NCBI GenBank assembly: GCA_028280415.1
Contig: JANQLV010000064.1
Location: forward strand, 1 to 64,000
DNA: 64,000 nt
Source: Saprospiraceae bacterium
GTDB taxonomy: Bacteria > Bacteroidota > Bacteroidia > Chitinophagales > Saprospiraceae
Direction of reading: 5' to 3'
This document shows, one piece after another, positions 1 to 7,749 of this stretch. A model generated the notes under the pieces. It made no database searches. It was not told where the DNA came from and was given only the letters and a program-made list of their open reading frames with translations. A program made the translations under genes and the position numbers. Position 1 is the stretch's first letter, and the number at the start of each line of letters is the position of its first letter.

Positions 1-1
1 T

Positions 2-130
2 ATCTACGAAATTCTACAAATTTTAAGTGTTTCAACTTTTGATAAAACGCCTCTAAATCAATTACTTATGAATCAAAGTTTACAAAAAACACTAAACTCT
101 GGGCATAATCAGTTGAAAATCAATTGGTAA
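2..130 (+). CDS. C-terminal fragment of a transposase-like protein (gene continues to the left)
   Basis: An open frame runs from the first bases of the window to a TAA at 128-130 and encodes 42 residues without a start codon, so it is the 3' end of a gene that begins outside the window. The segment YEILQILSVSTFDKTPLNQLL resembles, from memory, the C-terminal tail of IS4-type transposases of Bacteroidota (an 'ILQILS...DKT..N.L' pattern). No inverted repeat end can be confirmed in the 130 bases after it. It could equally be the tail of another protein; the family call is tentative. Confidence 0.4.
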   Translation: MYEILQILSVSTFDKTPLNQLLMNQSLQKTLNSGHNQLKINW

Positions 131-268
131 TAACCGGACACTAGTGCATTCAATCATTCAAAATTCATCCATTCAAAAAATACCCGGATTAAACCCTGCC
201 CAAAAATAACAGTCTCATATCCGTACCTCCTGCTGAATGTAATCTTAAACTTTTGAAAATTGACGATC

Positions 269-589
269 ATGAAAATTCGATTATTATTTATAGCTTTTTT
301 TGCTATCTGTTTTTCAGTTGCCAGTCAGGCACAGACAGCAACACCGAAAGTAACTCATAGACAGGTCAAACAGCAAAAACGCATTCAACAAGGTATTGCA
401 TCGGGTGAATTGACACGAAGGGAAACTGTCAAAATACAAGCTCGACAGGCCAATATCCAAAAAACGAAACGTGCGGCAAAGGCTGATGGAGTAGTTACGA
501 AAAAAGAGCGGGCGGTGATCCATGCTAAGCAAAATGCGGCTAATAGAAGTATTTACCGTAAAAAGCATAATAGCAGAGATCGAAACTAA
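269..589 (+). CDS. Small basic secreted protein, function unknown
   Basis: A 106-residue protein. The ATG at 269 is preferred over an in-frame TTG at 260 because it places the basic end of the signal peptide (MKIRLLFIAFFAICFSVASQAQ, first residues) at the N-terminus. The mature part is rich in Lys, Arg and Gln, with two short repeats of a helical unit of the type 'I..G..SGELT..E' and 'AKADGVVTKKE', the latter looking like a degenerate Ca-binding or helix-turn pattern. Similar small periplasmic proteins are common in Bacteroidota but have no known role. A rho-independent terminator follows at 625, so the gene is probably monocistronic. Confidence 0.65.
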   Translation: MKIRLLFIAFFAICFSVASQAQTATPKVTHRQVKQQKRIQQGIASGELTRRETVKIQARQANIQKTKRAAKADGVVTKKERAVIHAKQNAANRSIYRKKHNSRDRN

Positions 590-624
590 ATTTGAAAGCA
601 CTTAATTTTTTATAGGAATCAATG

Positions 625-658
625 CTCGTCGGTTTGCAAAAGTCGGCGAGTTTTTTTT
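625..658 (+). terminator. Rho-independent terminator
   Basis: Arms 625-635 and 640-650 pair over about 11 positions with three G-U type pairs, and eight T follow at 651-658. It sits 36 bases after the stop of the small secreted protein. Confidence 0.8.
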
Positions 659-690
659 GAGCAAAAACGGTAACAAAACAAAAAGTTTTT

Positions 691-698
691 TATTTTTG
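691..698 (+). promoter_or_regulatory. Candidate -7 element TATTTTTG
   Basis: Matches the Bacteroidota -7 consensus TAnnTTTG and lies 38 bases before the DUF2461 gene. No TTTG is found at the expected -33 spacing, so the call rests on one box. Confidence 0.35.
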
Positions 699-736
699 CT
701 TTAAGATAAAAATAGTTTTAATAAAATTGGGCAAAT

Positions 737-1405
737 ATGAGTCACTTCACCAAAGAATTTCAAACCTTTTTTAAAGAACTGGAAAAGAATAATAACCGGG
801 AATGGTTTCATGCTAATAAAAAACGATACGAAGCGTATGTGAAAAAACCATTTGAAGAATTTATTGCGCTGATGATCGATAAACTACAAGCTTTTGACCC
901 TGCGATTGTTATTACACCAAAAGATGCAATTTTCAGAATACACAGGGATGTGCGTTTCAGCAAAGACAAATCCCCTTATAAAGTACAGGTCTCGGCGATC
1001 ATTTCAAAAGGTGGTCGAAAAGATATGTCTACTCCAGGGATATATTTGGAATTGAATCATGAAAAATTTGGCATTTACAGTGGCGCCTATATGCCCGACA
1101 AGCATCAATTACAAGGTATCCGCGAAGCAATAGCTTCGGATACTAAGACGTTTAAGAAACTTATAAAGGCAAAAGCATTTGTCAATAAATTTGGGAACAT
1201 TCAGGGAGAGAAAAACAAACGTATCCCCAAAGAATTTCAGGAAGCAGCTGAAATCGAACCCTTGATTGCTAATAAACAATTTTATTATGTTGCGAACCTG
1301 GATGCGGATACCATTTTTGATCCTAAGCTACCCAAGATCATAACAGATCACTATAAAGCGGCTAAACCCCTGAGTGATTTTCTATCGGAGGCTATGCAAG
1401 GATGA
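737..1405 (+). CDS. DUF2461 / TIGR02453 family protein
   Basis: A 222-residue cytoplasmic protein matching the DUF2461 family over its whole length. Recognisable parts are the N-terminal 'F..FF.eL..NN.reWF.anK..Ye' region (residues 10-30), the central FRIHRDVRFSKDKSPYK block (about 76-92) and a following 'GgiY.ei.p....gaG.y.P'-like stretch (here IYLELNHEKFGIYSGAYMP). The family is widespread and uncharacterised; its biochemical role is unknown. The gene stands alone between a terminator (625-658) and a 165-base gap. Confidence 0.85.
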   Translation: MSHFTKEFQTFFKELEKNNNREWFHANKKRYEAYVKKPFEEFIALMIDKLQAFDPAIVITPKDAIFRIHRDVRFSKDKSPYKVQVSAIISKGGRKDMSTPGIYLELNHEKFGIYSGAYMPDKHQLQGIREAIASDTKTFKKLIKAKAFVNKFGNIQGEKNKRIPKEFQEAAEIEPLIANKQFYYVANLDADTIFDPKLPKIITDHYKAAKPLSDFLSEAMQG

Positions 1406-1570
1406 GTTATTGGGAATTCTTCAAAGCAAAGATATTTTGTCGTTAGAGTCCTTAATTGATTAGTTCCTAGATAGCATTTGATTTATTGTAGAATATTGTT
1501 GACATCGATCATTTACATGATTATATTGCCGACACGGACTTACGAAAACCAGAATATATAATTTTCTGAT

Positions 1571-1951
1571 ATGACTTTTGAAGAATTTAAAATCTATTGT
1601 TTATCAAAGAAAGGGGTTGAAGAGACTTATCCTTTCGGTGATATGGCTGTATGGTTTAAATTAGGGGAGAAAGCATTTTGCTGGACTTTTGTTGAAATGT
1701 TTGTGATGGGAGATGAGATGAAACCTGCTTTTACCTTCGTTAATTGTAAATGCGATCCGGAGCAAGCTTTGAGATGGCGGGAGCAGTTCAGCGCTGTTCA
1801 GCCCGGTTGGCACCAAAGCAAGAAACACTGGAATTCTGTTTACATGGATGGTTCTCTCTCTGATTCGGAATTTAAAATAATGATTGATCACGCCTACGAT
1901 ACGGTGCTTAAATCGCTTTCCAAAAAACTTCAACTGGAATTAGGGTTATGA
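1571..1951 (+). CDS. MmcQ/YjbR family DNA-binding-like protein
   Basis: A 126-residue protein of the MmcQ/YjbR (DUF419) family: N-terminal 'T.eefr.ycls..gv.E..PFG' (residues 1-24), a beta-strand region with 'kmFa....' equivalent (AFCWTFVEMFV), 'K.dPe.a..lr' (CKCDPEQALRWRE) and the 'g...s.KHWnsV.ldg.l.d.e...li..Sy' signature (KKHWNSVYMDGSLSD). The family has a double-wing fold related to TfoX and has been proposed to bind DNA, but no role is established. Its last codons overlap the next gene by 4 bases (ATGA at 1948-1951), so the two are translationally coupled. Confidence 0.88.
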   Translation: MTFEEFKIYCLSKKGVEETYPFGDMAVWFKLGEKAFCWTFVEMFVMGDEMKPAFTFVNCKCDPEQALRWREQFSAVQPGWHQSKKHWNSVYMDGSLSDSEFKIMIDHAYDTVLKSLSKKLQLELGL

Positions 1952-2262
1952 CCGAAGCAGCGCAACTTTTTGATGCTATTGTCGAGGAATTCACCCGTAA
2001 AGAGGATGTGCTTCCAGGCAAGATGATGTCGGCATCGGCACTGAAAGCGAAAGGAAAGGTATTCGCTTTTTTCCATAATGATGAAATGACTTTTAAACTT
2101 GGAAAAGATTTTGATCCGGAAGCTTATGGGCTCCAGCACTGGAGCTATCTCAGTCCTTTCAAGAATAAACCACCGATGAAAGCCTGGTATACGATTCCTT
2201 TTGTCCATCATCAATCCTGGGATACACTCACCCGCCTCGCTTTGGATAAATTAAGAGGATAA
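1948..2262 (+). CDS. Small TfoX/YjbR-like protein
   Basis: A 104-residue protein that starts inside the stop codon of the YjbR gene (ATGA overlap). The core 'gKvFAFFHNDEMTFKLGKDFDPEAY' (around residues 36-60) and 'KPPMKAWYTIPFVHHQSWDTL' (about 73-94) resembles the TfoX N-terminal / YjbR fold, in which a two-stranded sheet is followed by 'pM..W..vp......w..la..al'. It is probably a sister protein of its upstream neighbour. Function unknown. The MATE exporter gene follows after 34 bases, suggesting one transcription unit from 1571 to 4395. Confidence 0.65.
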   Translation: MTEAAQLFDAIVEEFTRKEDVLPGKMMSASALKAKGKVFAFFHNDEMTFKLGKDFDPEAYGLQHWSYLSPFKNKPPMKAWYTIPFVHHQSWDTLTRLALDKLRG

Positions 2263-2296
2263 AAAGATAGTAAGATAGAAGAAGAGTAGAAAGATA

Positions 2297-3649
2297 ATGG
2301 TATTTGCCTATCTTTGGCGGCGCATGAAAAACGTCGAATTAATACTAAGAGGAAATATTACGAGCTACCTGTTTAAGCATACGCTGACTATTTTTGTTGG
2401 CTTAGTGGCCTTATCCTCTTTAGCTTTGATTGATTTATACTTCATTGGAAAAATAGGGGCTGAGGAATTAACGGCTGTGACCTTTGCTGCTCCAATTTTA
2501 TTGTTTTGTATTAACCTTTTGCTGAGTGTTGGAGCTGCCTTGATGATCGTTGTCTCGAAATTGGTAGGCAGTGAGGACAGGGATAATATCAATAGAGTAA
2601 GTTCGGCGGGGATTTACCTCGCTGTGGTGATTGGAGTTTTGGTCTTCATGATGGGTTTGTATTATAACGATTCCATTTTTTCTTTTTTAAAAGCGGAAAA
2701 ACATATCGTTGAATTATTGCGATCCTACATGTTTTATATGTACCTCGCTTTTATTTTGCTGTCTCTGATGGTGGCCTGTACCAATGTGATGCGTGCATTT
2801 GGAGATGTTACTTTACCGACCACGATAATGGCAACCGTCGTTTTTTTAAATCTTATACTTGATCCGATTCTGATTTTTGGCTGGAAAGGCATTCCTGCCT
2901 TTGGACTTAATGGTGCGGCCCTTGCGACTATGATCTCTATTGCAGTTGGCTTGTTGATTTCCCTGATTTTCCTGTTTAAATATATCAGTTTTAAACCTTC
3001 CTACCTGATCTTTCGTTGGGATGAGATTATTAAAGTAGCTGTTCCGGTTACTTTTAGTAAAACGATGCTTCCTTTTGCCAATGGAGTGATTACATCCATG
3101 CTTGCCGTTTGGGGGCATAGTGCTGTAACAGCCTATGGAATCGGTTATCGGGTGGATTTGCTGGTATTATTATTTATGATGGCTATGTCTATTGTTGTTG
3201 CGCCTTTTGTCGGCCTGAATTTCGGTGCCAGAAATTTCCAGCGGATTCGGGACTGCATAAAAATCAGCCTTCGTTTTTCATTGATCTACGGAATTGGAGC
3301 TGCGATTTTAATTTTTTTTATTCGCTATTGGATTGGAGGTCGTTTTACCGATGATCAATCCATTATCAATGCTTTGGCACTCTATCTCCTGATCGTGCCG
3401 ACAGGCTACTTTTTAAATGGCATATTCTTCATCGGAAATGCCGTCTTGGATACCCTTAACCGCCCGATGATCGCTGCAGTGATAACTTTTGGACATTTGT
3501 TTATTCTTTATTTGCCAATGGCCTCTTTCGGCAATCAGTTTTTGGGAAAAACCGGTATTTTTATGGCCTATCCAATATCTAGCTTTATTGCAACTATTGT
3601 GGTATTATTGGTAGTGAAAAATACTATACAGAAACTGGAAAAACAATGA
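2297..3649 (+). CDS. MATE family multidrug/toxin efflux transporter
   Basis: A 450-residue inner-membrane protein with about 12 hydrophobic segments in two similar halves, typical of MATE (NorM/DinF-type) antiporters that export cationic or small organic compounds using Na+ or H+. The first-half signature 'P.......L.s..D.yfiG..G...L.av..a.P' is seen as LSSLALIDLYFIGKIGAEELTAV (split here by eye), and 'F.GDv..P' as FGDVTLP. An in-frame ATG at 2324 is an alternative start that would remove nine residues; the 2297 ATG follows an AG-rich stretch and is kept. It overlaps the FkbM methyltransferase gene by 4 bases, which suggests the exporter and the methyltransferase serve the same product. Confidence 0.88.
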   Translation: MVFAYLWRRMKNVELILRGNITSYLFKHTLTIFVGLVALSSLALIDLYFIGKIGAEELTAVTFAAPILLFCINLLLSVGAALMIVVSKLVGSEDRDNINRVSSAGIYLAVVIGVLVFMMGLYYNDSIFSFLKAEKHIVELLRSYMFYMYLAFILLSLMVACTNVMRAFGDVTLPTTIMATVVFLNLILDPILIFGWKGIPAFGLNGAALATMISIAVGLLISLIFLFKYISFKPSYLIFRWDEIIKVAVPVTFSKTMLPFANGVITSMLAVWGHSAVTAYGIGYRVDLLVLLFMMAMSIVVAPFVGLNFGARNFQRIRDCIKISLRFSLIYGIGAAILIFFIRYWIGGRFTDDQSIINALALYLLIVPTGYFLNGIFFIGNAVLDTLNRPMIAAVITFGHLFILYLPMASFGNQFLGKTGIFMAYPISSFIATIVVLLVVKNTIQKLEKQ

Positions 3650-4395
3650 ATTGGACAAGTCGTTTGGGTTTATGGCGTTCGATTCTGATATATTACTGGA
3701 AACCTTTTAATCAAAGGAACTTAAGACGCTTTTACCGGCAATTTATTGAACCCGGCGATCTGTGTTTTGATATCGGGGCTCATCTGGGAAATCGTTCTAA
3801 AGCCTGGCTGGCACTCGGAGCAAAAGTAGTTGCCTTTGAACCCCAACCGCTTTGTATCGATTTTCTAAAAAAGAAATTTAAGACCAATTCAGACTTTATA
3901 CTCGATAAACGGGCTGTAGGCGAACAAGCGGGCGTTCTACCGATGTTCATCAGCCAAAATGCACCAACAGTCAGTTCCCTGAGTGGTCAAAAATGGCGAC
4001 AAGCACTCAATGAACGGAGTGGTTTTGAAGTAAAATGGCAAGAGCAAATAGAAGTAGAGGTAGTAAACCTGGATCAGCTCATTCTGCAATACGGGCAACC
4101 TGCTTTTTGCAAAATCGATGTTGAAGATTTTGAAGAAGCCGTTTTAAAAGGGTTATCCGTACCGATTAAGGCATTATCCTTTGAGTTTTTTAACTGGACA
4201 CCTCAGCGTACAAAAGCTTGCCTAAGCTTGCTTATGAAACTGGGAAACTACGAATTTAACTGGACGTTTGGTGAAAAGCTGATTTTTCGATCTTCCACCT
4301 GGCTTTCTGCAAAGCAAATATTGGAACAAATATCAGCATTTAAAACAGGGACGTCATTTTCGGGAGATATCTATGCCCGATGTAAAACTATGTAA
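3646..4395 (+). CDS. FkbM family methyltransferase
   Basis: A 249-residue SAM-dependent methyltransferase of the FkbM family, which O-methylates sugars or polyketide hydroxyls. The SAM-binding motif I is at residues 36-52 (GDLCFDIGAHLGNRSKA), followed by VVAFEPQP (motif II, acidic residue at strand end) and the family-typical 'D....lh...i.fiKiDvEGfE..vl.G' seen here as CKIDVEDFEEAVLKGL. The usual 'EG' after 'DV' is 'ED'. It starts in the stop codon of the MATE gene (ATGA at 3646), so the two are coupled. The gene is followed by 119 bases before the ribA-led cluster, with which it may or may not cooperate. Confidence 0.85.
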   Translation: MNWTSRLGLWRSILIYYWKPFNQRNLRRFYRQFIEPGDLCFDIGAHLGNRSKAWLALGAKVVAFEPQPLCIDFLKKKFKTNSDFILDKRAVGEQAGVLPMFISQNAPTVSSLSGQKWRQALNERSGFEVKWQEQIEVEVVNLDQLILQYGQPAFCKIDVEDFEEAVLKGLSVPIKALSFEFFNWTPQRTKACLSLLMKLGNYEFNWTFGEKLIFRSSTWLSAKQILEQISAFKTGTSFSGDIYARCKTM

Positions 4396-4502
4396 CTGAT
4401 TTGTTGTTTCTTAGAAAGACGCGGTTTTATACGAATGGTGTAATAAAAAAGATTTTTCTCGGTTAGGCATTTGCCAATTCCGGAAAACGGTAAAATTATT
4501 TC

Positions 4503-4510
4503 TAATTTTG
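4503..4510 (+). promoter_or_regulatory. Candidate -7 element TAATTTTG before ribA
   Basis: Matches TAnnTTTG and ends only 4 bases before the ribA ATG. If it is used, transcription would start at or next to the ATG, giving a leaderless message. There is no matching TTTG at the -33 spacing. No FMN riboswitch is visible in the 119-base gap. Confidence 0.35.
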
Positions 4511-4514
4511 CATT

Positions 4515-5111
4515 ATGAAAAAACAAGTAGAAGCGGGTATTCCTACGAATTGGGGCGTGTTTAATATGGTGGCATACTCTGATGATTCGAATGAACCAAT
4601 GCCTCACCTGGCCTTGGTCCATCCCGAAGTGGATACCAGTCGGCCGGTTTATTTGCGTATACATTCAGAATGTCTGACCGGTGATCTTTTTGGTTCGCAT
4701 AGATGTGATTGTGGGGAACAGTTGGATAAAGCTATGCGACTGGTTGCCGAAAAAAAGGGGGTGGTACTTTACTTGCGGCAGGAAGGTCGTGGAATCGGAC
4801 TGATAAACAAGTTGAAAGCTTATAATTTACAGGACAAAGGACTGAATACAGCGGATGCTAATGTACATCTGGGATTGGAGATTGATGCCCGACAATATGG
4901 AATTGCAGTTGAAATTATGCAAGATCTGGGAATACGATCTATTCATCTGTTAACTAATAATCCGCTTAAAATTGAGGCCATCGAGCATTCGGATATTGAA
5001 GTAGTCAGTAGAGTACCCATTGTGATCGAACCGAATGAAGATAACAAAGCTTATCTCGAAACCAAAAAAGATTTAATGGGACATTTTCTCAACCAAAATG
5101 GTAAACCCTGA
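4515..5111 (+). CDS. ribA: Stand-alone GTP cyclohydrolase II
   Basis: A 198-residue enzyme, the length of E. coli RibA, that opens GTP to 2,5-diamino-6-ribosylamino-4(3H)-pyrimidinone 5'-phosphate, formate and pyrophosphate. Zinc ligands are C53, C64 and C66 (CLTGDLFGSHRCDC); the GTP-binding LRQEGRGIGL is at 87-96, the active-site region KLKAYNLQD at 99-107 with Y103, the catalytic Arg is likely R126 in DARQY, and LLTNNPLKI is intact. There is no DHBP synthase domain, whereas the riboflavin gene in Bacteroidota is commonly a fused RibBA. Downstream genes on the same strand are a RibD-type reductase, MDR dehydrogenase, PTPS-like protein, glycosyltransferase and methyltransferase. The enzyme function is secure; its use in a dedicated pathway rather than riboflavin synthesis is inferred from context. 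Confidence 0.93.
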   Translation: MKKQVEAGIPTNWGVFNMVAYSDDSNEPMPHLALVHPEVDTSRPVYLRIHSECLTGDLFGSHRCDCGEQLDKAMRLVAEKKGVVLYLRQEGRGIGLINKLKAYNLQDKGLNTADANVHLGLEIDARQYGIAVEIMQDLGIRSIHLLTNNPLKIEAIEHSDIEVVSRVPIVIEPNEDNKAYLETKKDLMGHFLNQNGKP

Positions 5112-5220
5112 AATCATACTATTCTTGGAAATAAGGAACTCCTGACAGGGATCAAATTGTCGAAAATGGGTCGATGATCTTTTGCTGCAATCTGTTTCGC
5201 TATTGTTTACTACTGGATAA

Positions 5221-6153
5221 ATGGATAATCAAAAACTTTGGCATCAACTACTCGGACTTAAAAGTCAAATCGATGATTTTTCGGGAGAGCTTTCTTTTTG
5301 TTATTTTTCCGAAAATGATATTCTGATTAATGATTATCCTGTTTCAACTGCTGCTTCCGGTATTATAATTTCCTGCTCTTCCGATTTTCAAATTCCCGCT
5401 GAAATTCCCGGCATTAAATATTATGGCTTTGAACGTATTGAACTTGATCCCCGGATACTTGCCGATGAAAGAGAAAGCCATTTTTTCAAATTATATCTAC
5501 CCTATTGTTTTACTAATTACCGGGCCCGGCAATTGGAGCGCTGTATAAGTATTGCTCATTTTGCACAGTCACTGGATGGAAAAATTGCTACTCTTGAAGG
5601 AGACTCCCGCTGGATCGGCAATGAAGAAAATTTGATTCATGCGCACCGCATGCGTGCACTTTGTGATGGTATTGTCGTTGGCAATAATACTATCCGCTAT
5701 GATCAGCCAAGGCTGACTGTTCGCAAAGTAGAAGGAAAGAATCCGAAGCGAATTGTTATCGGTAATTCAAAAGTGGACATGAGCAGCTTACTGGCTTCCT
5801 GTACTGATCCGGTATTGGTGATTAGCAATCAGTTTTCTTATGAAAATAAACAATTAGAACCGCTACTGGTAGCCAGTGTAAATTGCAAAATAGGAAGTCA
5901 GGATGTACTAACAGCACTTTATCATAAAGGTATTCGGAGTATTTATATAGAAGGTGGTGCAAAAACAACTTCCAATTTTCTTAGTGACAAAGCGGTTGAT
6001 ATTTTACAATTGCATATTGCTCCCATAGTTTTTGGCTCGGGCAAACAGGGAATAGTCCTTCCCGATATCAAAACCGTAGAAGAGTCTCGTCAATTTAAGC
6101 ATTTCGAATTTTTTCCGATCGGCAATTCTGTTATGTTTGTCGGTGTACTCTGA
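5221..6153 (+). CDS. RibD C-terminal (reductase) domain protein with an unknown N-terminal extension
   Basis: A 310-residue protein whose residues 105-305 match the RibD C-terminal / dihydrofolate-reductase-like domain: SLDGKIAT at 118-125, 'WIGNEEN...HRMRALCDGIVVGNNTI' at 131-158 (split by eye), the substrate loop RYDQPRLTVR at 159-168, and the C-terminal IEGGAKT followed by the 'hiAP.vfGsGk' motif. In riboflavin synthesis this domain reduces the ribosyl side chain of the RibA/deaminase product with NADPH. The deaminase domain, with its zinc-binding HAE and PCxxC motifs, is absent. Residues 1-100 are not recognised. It is 109 bases downstream of ribA and likely acts on the RibA product or a derivative. 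Confidence 0.82.
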   Translation: MDNQKLWHQLLGLKSQIDDFSGELSFCYFSENDILINDYPVSTAASGIIISCSSDFQIPAEIPGIKYYGFERIELDPRILADERESHFFKLYLPYCFTNYRARQLERCISIAHFAQSLDGKIATLEGDSRWIGNEENLIHAHRMRALCDGIVVGNNTIRYDQPRLTVRKVEGKNPKRIVIGNSKVDMSSLLASCTDPVLVISNQFSYENKQLEPLLVASVNCKIGSQDVLTALYHKGIRSIYIEGGAKTTSNFLSDKAVDILQLHIAPIVFGSGKQGIVLPDIKTVEESRQFKHFEFFPIGNSVMFVGVL

Positions 6154-6339
6154 CCATCCCTTATTCCGGGATAACAACCTTGTATCTAATGCAGCATCGG
6201 ATGTATTTAAAACCCGCTGGATTCTTAAATATGGATTTAGAAAATATTCCTGGAATTCGATAAATCGAAAAATAGCGGAATATTAATAATCGAATGCTGG
6301 CCATAAATTGGCTATTTTTATTTTCTAACTAGTAACATT

Positions 6340-7317
6340 ATGTCTGATTATAAGGCGCTTTGGCACATAAATTCCCGACAATCTGAAATCAAAACTACTG
6401 CCTTTGCTACGAATAAACAGTTAAAGATAAAATCCCTTTTCTCTTTAATCAGCCTTGGTACGGAGAAGCTGGTGGCAAGCGGAAAGGTTCCTCTTGAACT
6501 GCATCAGAGTATGAAAATCCCGTATCAGGCGGGAGATTTCAGTTTTCCGGTTAAATATGGCTATTCCCTGGTTGGTGAAGTGATCAGCGAACAACATCCC
6601 TTATTTGGGAAGAGGGTACATCTCTTGCATCCGCATCAGAATTTTTGTTTGGTTGATGAAAAAGATGTTTTTCCAATTCCCGCAGAAGTGGATAGTCAGG
6701 TAGCAACTCTGGCGAGTAATATGGAAACCGCCTTAAACGCTGTTTGGGATTCTGGCCTTACTTTAGGCGACCGAATACTAATTGTTGGTTTTGGTTTAAT
6801 TGGTTCTTTGATTGCCCGTTTGGTAGCAGATATTCCCGGTACGGAAGTGGAAATACTGGATATTGACCTGCGTAAAGTCGAGCTTGCCCGGTCCCTTGGT
6901 TTTAATGCTTTTGAAAAAGCTGCAGCGCTAAATCCGCAGAATTATGATTTGGCTTTTCATTGTTCTGCAAAACCCGCAGGGCTTCAGGTTTGTCTGGACA
7001 AAACGGGTTTTGAAAGCAAGATCATTGAATTGAGCTGGTATGGCAACCAACCTTCCACAATCCAGTTGGGTGGTACTTTTCACCAGCAAAGAAAGCAACT
7101 GATCAGTTCACAGGTTGCTTATCTTCCGCCGGGTCATCGTGGACGGTGGGATTTTCAGAGAAGGAAAGAACTCATTTTTAATTTACTCAAAATGCCGATT
7201 TTCAAGCATCATATCTCACAAACCCTTAAATTTGCGGACGTTCCGAAATTTTTTAATGCCATTAGAGCTGATACAATTTCCGAACTGGGCGTTTGCATAG
7301 ATTACCAGGAGCAATAA
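6340..7317 (+). CDS. MDR-superfamily (zinc-type alcohol dehydrogenase-like) dehydrogenase
   Basis: A 325-residue medium-chain dehydrogenase/reductase. The nucleotide-binding motif is GFGLIG at 150-155 with an acidic residue at the end of the next strand (LDIDLRK). The N-terminal catalytic part has 'SLISLGTEK' (35-43) where classical zinc enzymes have a zinc-binding Cys in 'CGTD'; the structural-zinc Cys lobe is also missing, so zinc may not be used. This resembles BchC-like and other non-classical MDR proteins. It lies between the RibD-type reductase and the PTPS-like gene (54-base gap to the latter), so a redox step on the side chain of the cluster product is a reasonable inference. Confidence 0.75.
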   Translation: MSDYKALWHINSRQSEIKTTAFATNKQLKIKSLFSLISLGTEKLVASGKVPLELHQSMKIPYQAGDFSFPVKYGYSLVGEVISEQHPLFGKRVHLLHPHQNFCLVDEKDVFPIPAEVDSQVATLASNMETALNAVWDSGLTLGDRILIVGFGLIGSLIARLVADIPGTEVEILDIDLRKVELARSLGFNAFEKAAALNPQNYDLAFHCSAKPAGLQVCLDKTGFESKIIELSWYGNQPSTIQLGGTFHQQRKQLISSQVAYLPPGHRGRWDFQRRKELIFNLLKMPIFKHHISQTLKFADVPKFFNAIRADTISELGVCIDYQEQ

Positions 7318-7371
7318 TCTTCTTTGTGTATAGCGACATAAACATATAACCACATAACATAAATACATACT

Positions 7372-7749
7372 ATGTTTACAGTAAAAATACGAGACCATGT
7401 AATGATCGCTCATTCTTTGCCAAATAAGTTTTTTGGGCCGGCGCAACAACTACATGGAGCTACCTACATTGTTGACGTTGAGTTTATGAGTAAAGATTTG
7501 GATGAGCATAATGTAGTAATAGATATCGGAGCAGCAGGCAATCTGTTAAAAAGCATTCTCGATCCACTTAAGTATCGCAACCTGGATGAAATGCACATCT
7601 TTAATGGTAAATTAACGACTACAGAATATCTGGCCTATTTCATTCATCAGGAATTGGCAAAAGCTTTGGCAAGTACCTATACAGGAAAAATTAAAGTGAC
7701 CTTGGGAGAATCACATGTAGCCTGGGCGAGTTATGAAGGAAAAGTTTGA
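7372..7749 (+). CDS. Divergent 6-pyruvoyl-tetrahydropterin synthase / QueD-like protein
   Basis: A 125-residue protein with the PTPS (T-fold) layout: N-terminal strand with H14 in 'IAHSL', then LHGATY at 27-32, DIG at 51-53, 'LDEMHIF....TTTEYLA' corresponding to the 'LDH..LN...PTaE' block, and the C-terminal Glu in 'ESHVAWASYE'. Canonical PTPS/QueD proteins have C-x3-H-G-H carrying the catalytic Cys and two zinc His. Here these positions read A24-x3-H28-G-A30, so the Cys and one zinc ligand are gone. The reaction is therefore probably not the QueD one. The gene overlaps the glycosyltransferase gene by 17 bases. Confidence 0.82.
   Translation: MFTVKIRDHVMIAHSLPNKFFGPAQQLHGATYIVDVEFMSKDLDEHNVVIDIGAAGNLLKSILDPLKYRNLDEMHIFNGKLTTTEYLAYFIHQELAKALASTYTGKIKVTLGESHVAWASYEGKV

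Noticed and set aside
1-260. Complete insertion sequence
   Set aside because: Only a 42-residue C-terminal fragment is in the window, and no inverted repeat end could be matched.
4396-4514. FMN riboswitch in front of ribA
   Set aside because: The conserved RFN blocks are absent, and the gap is too short.
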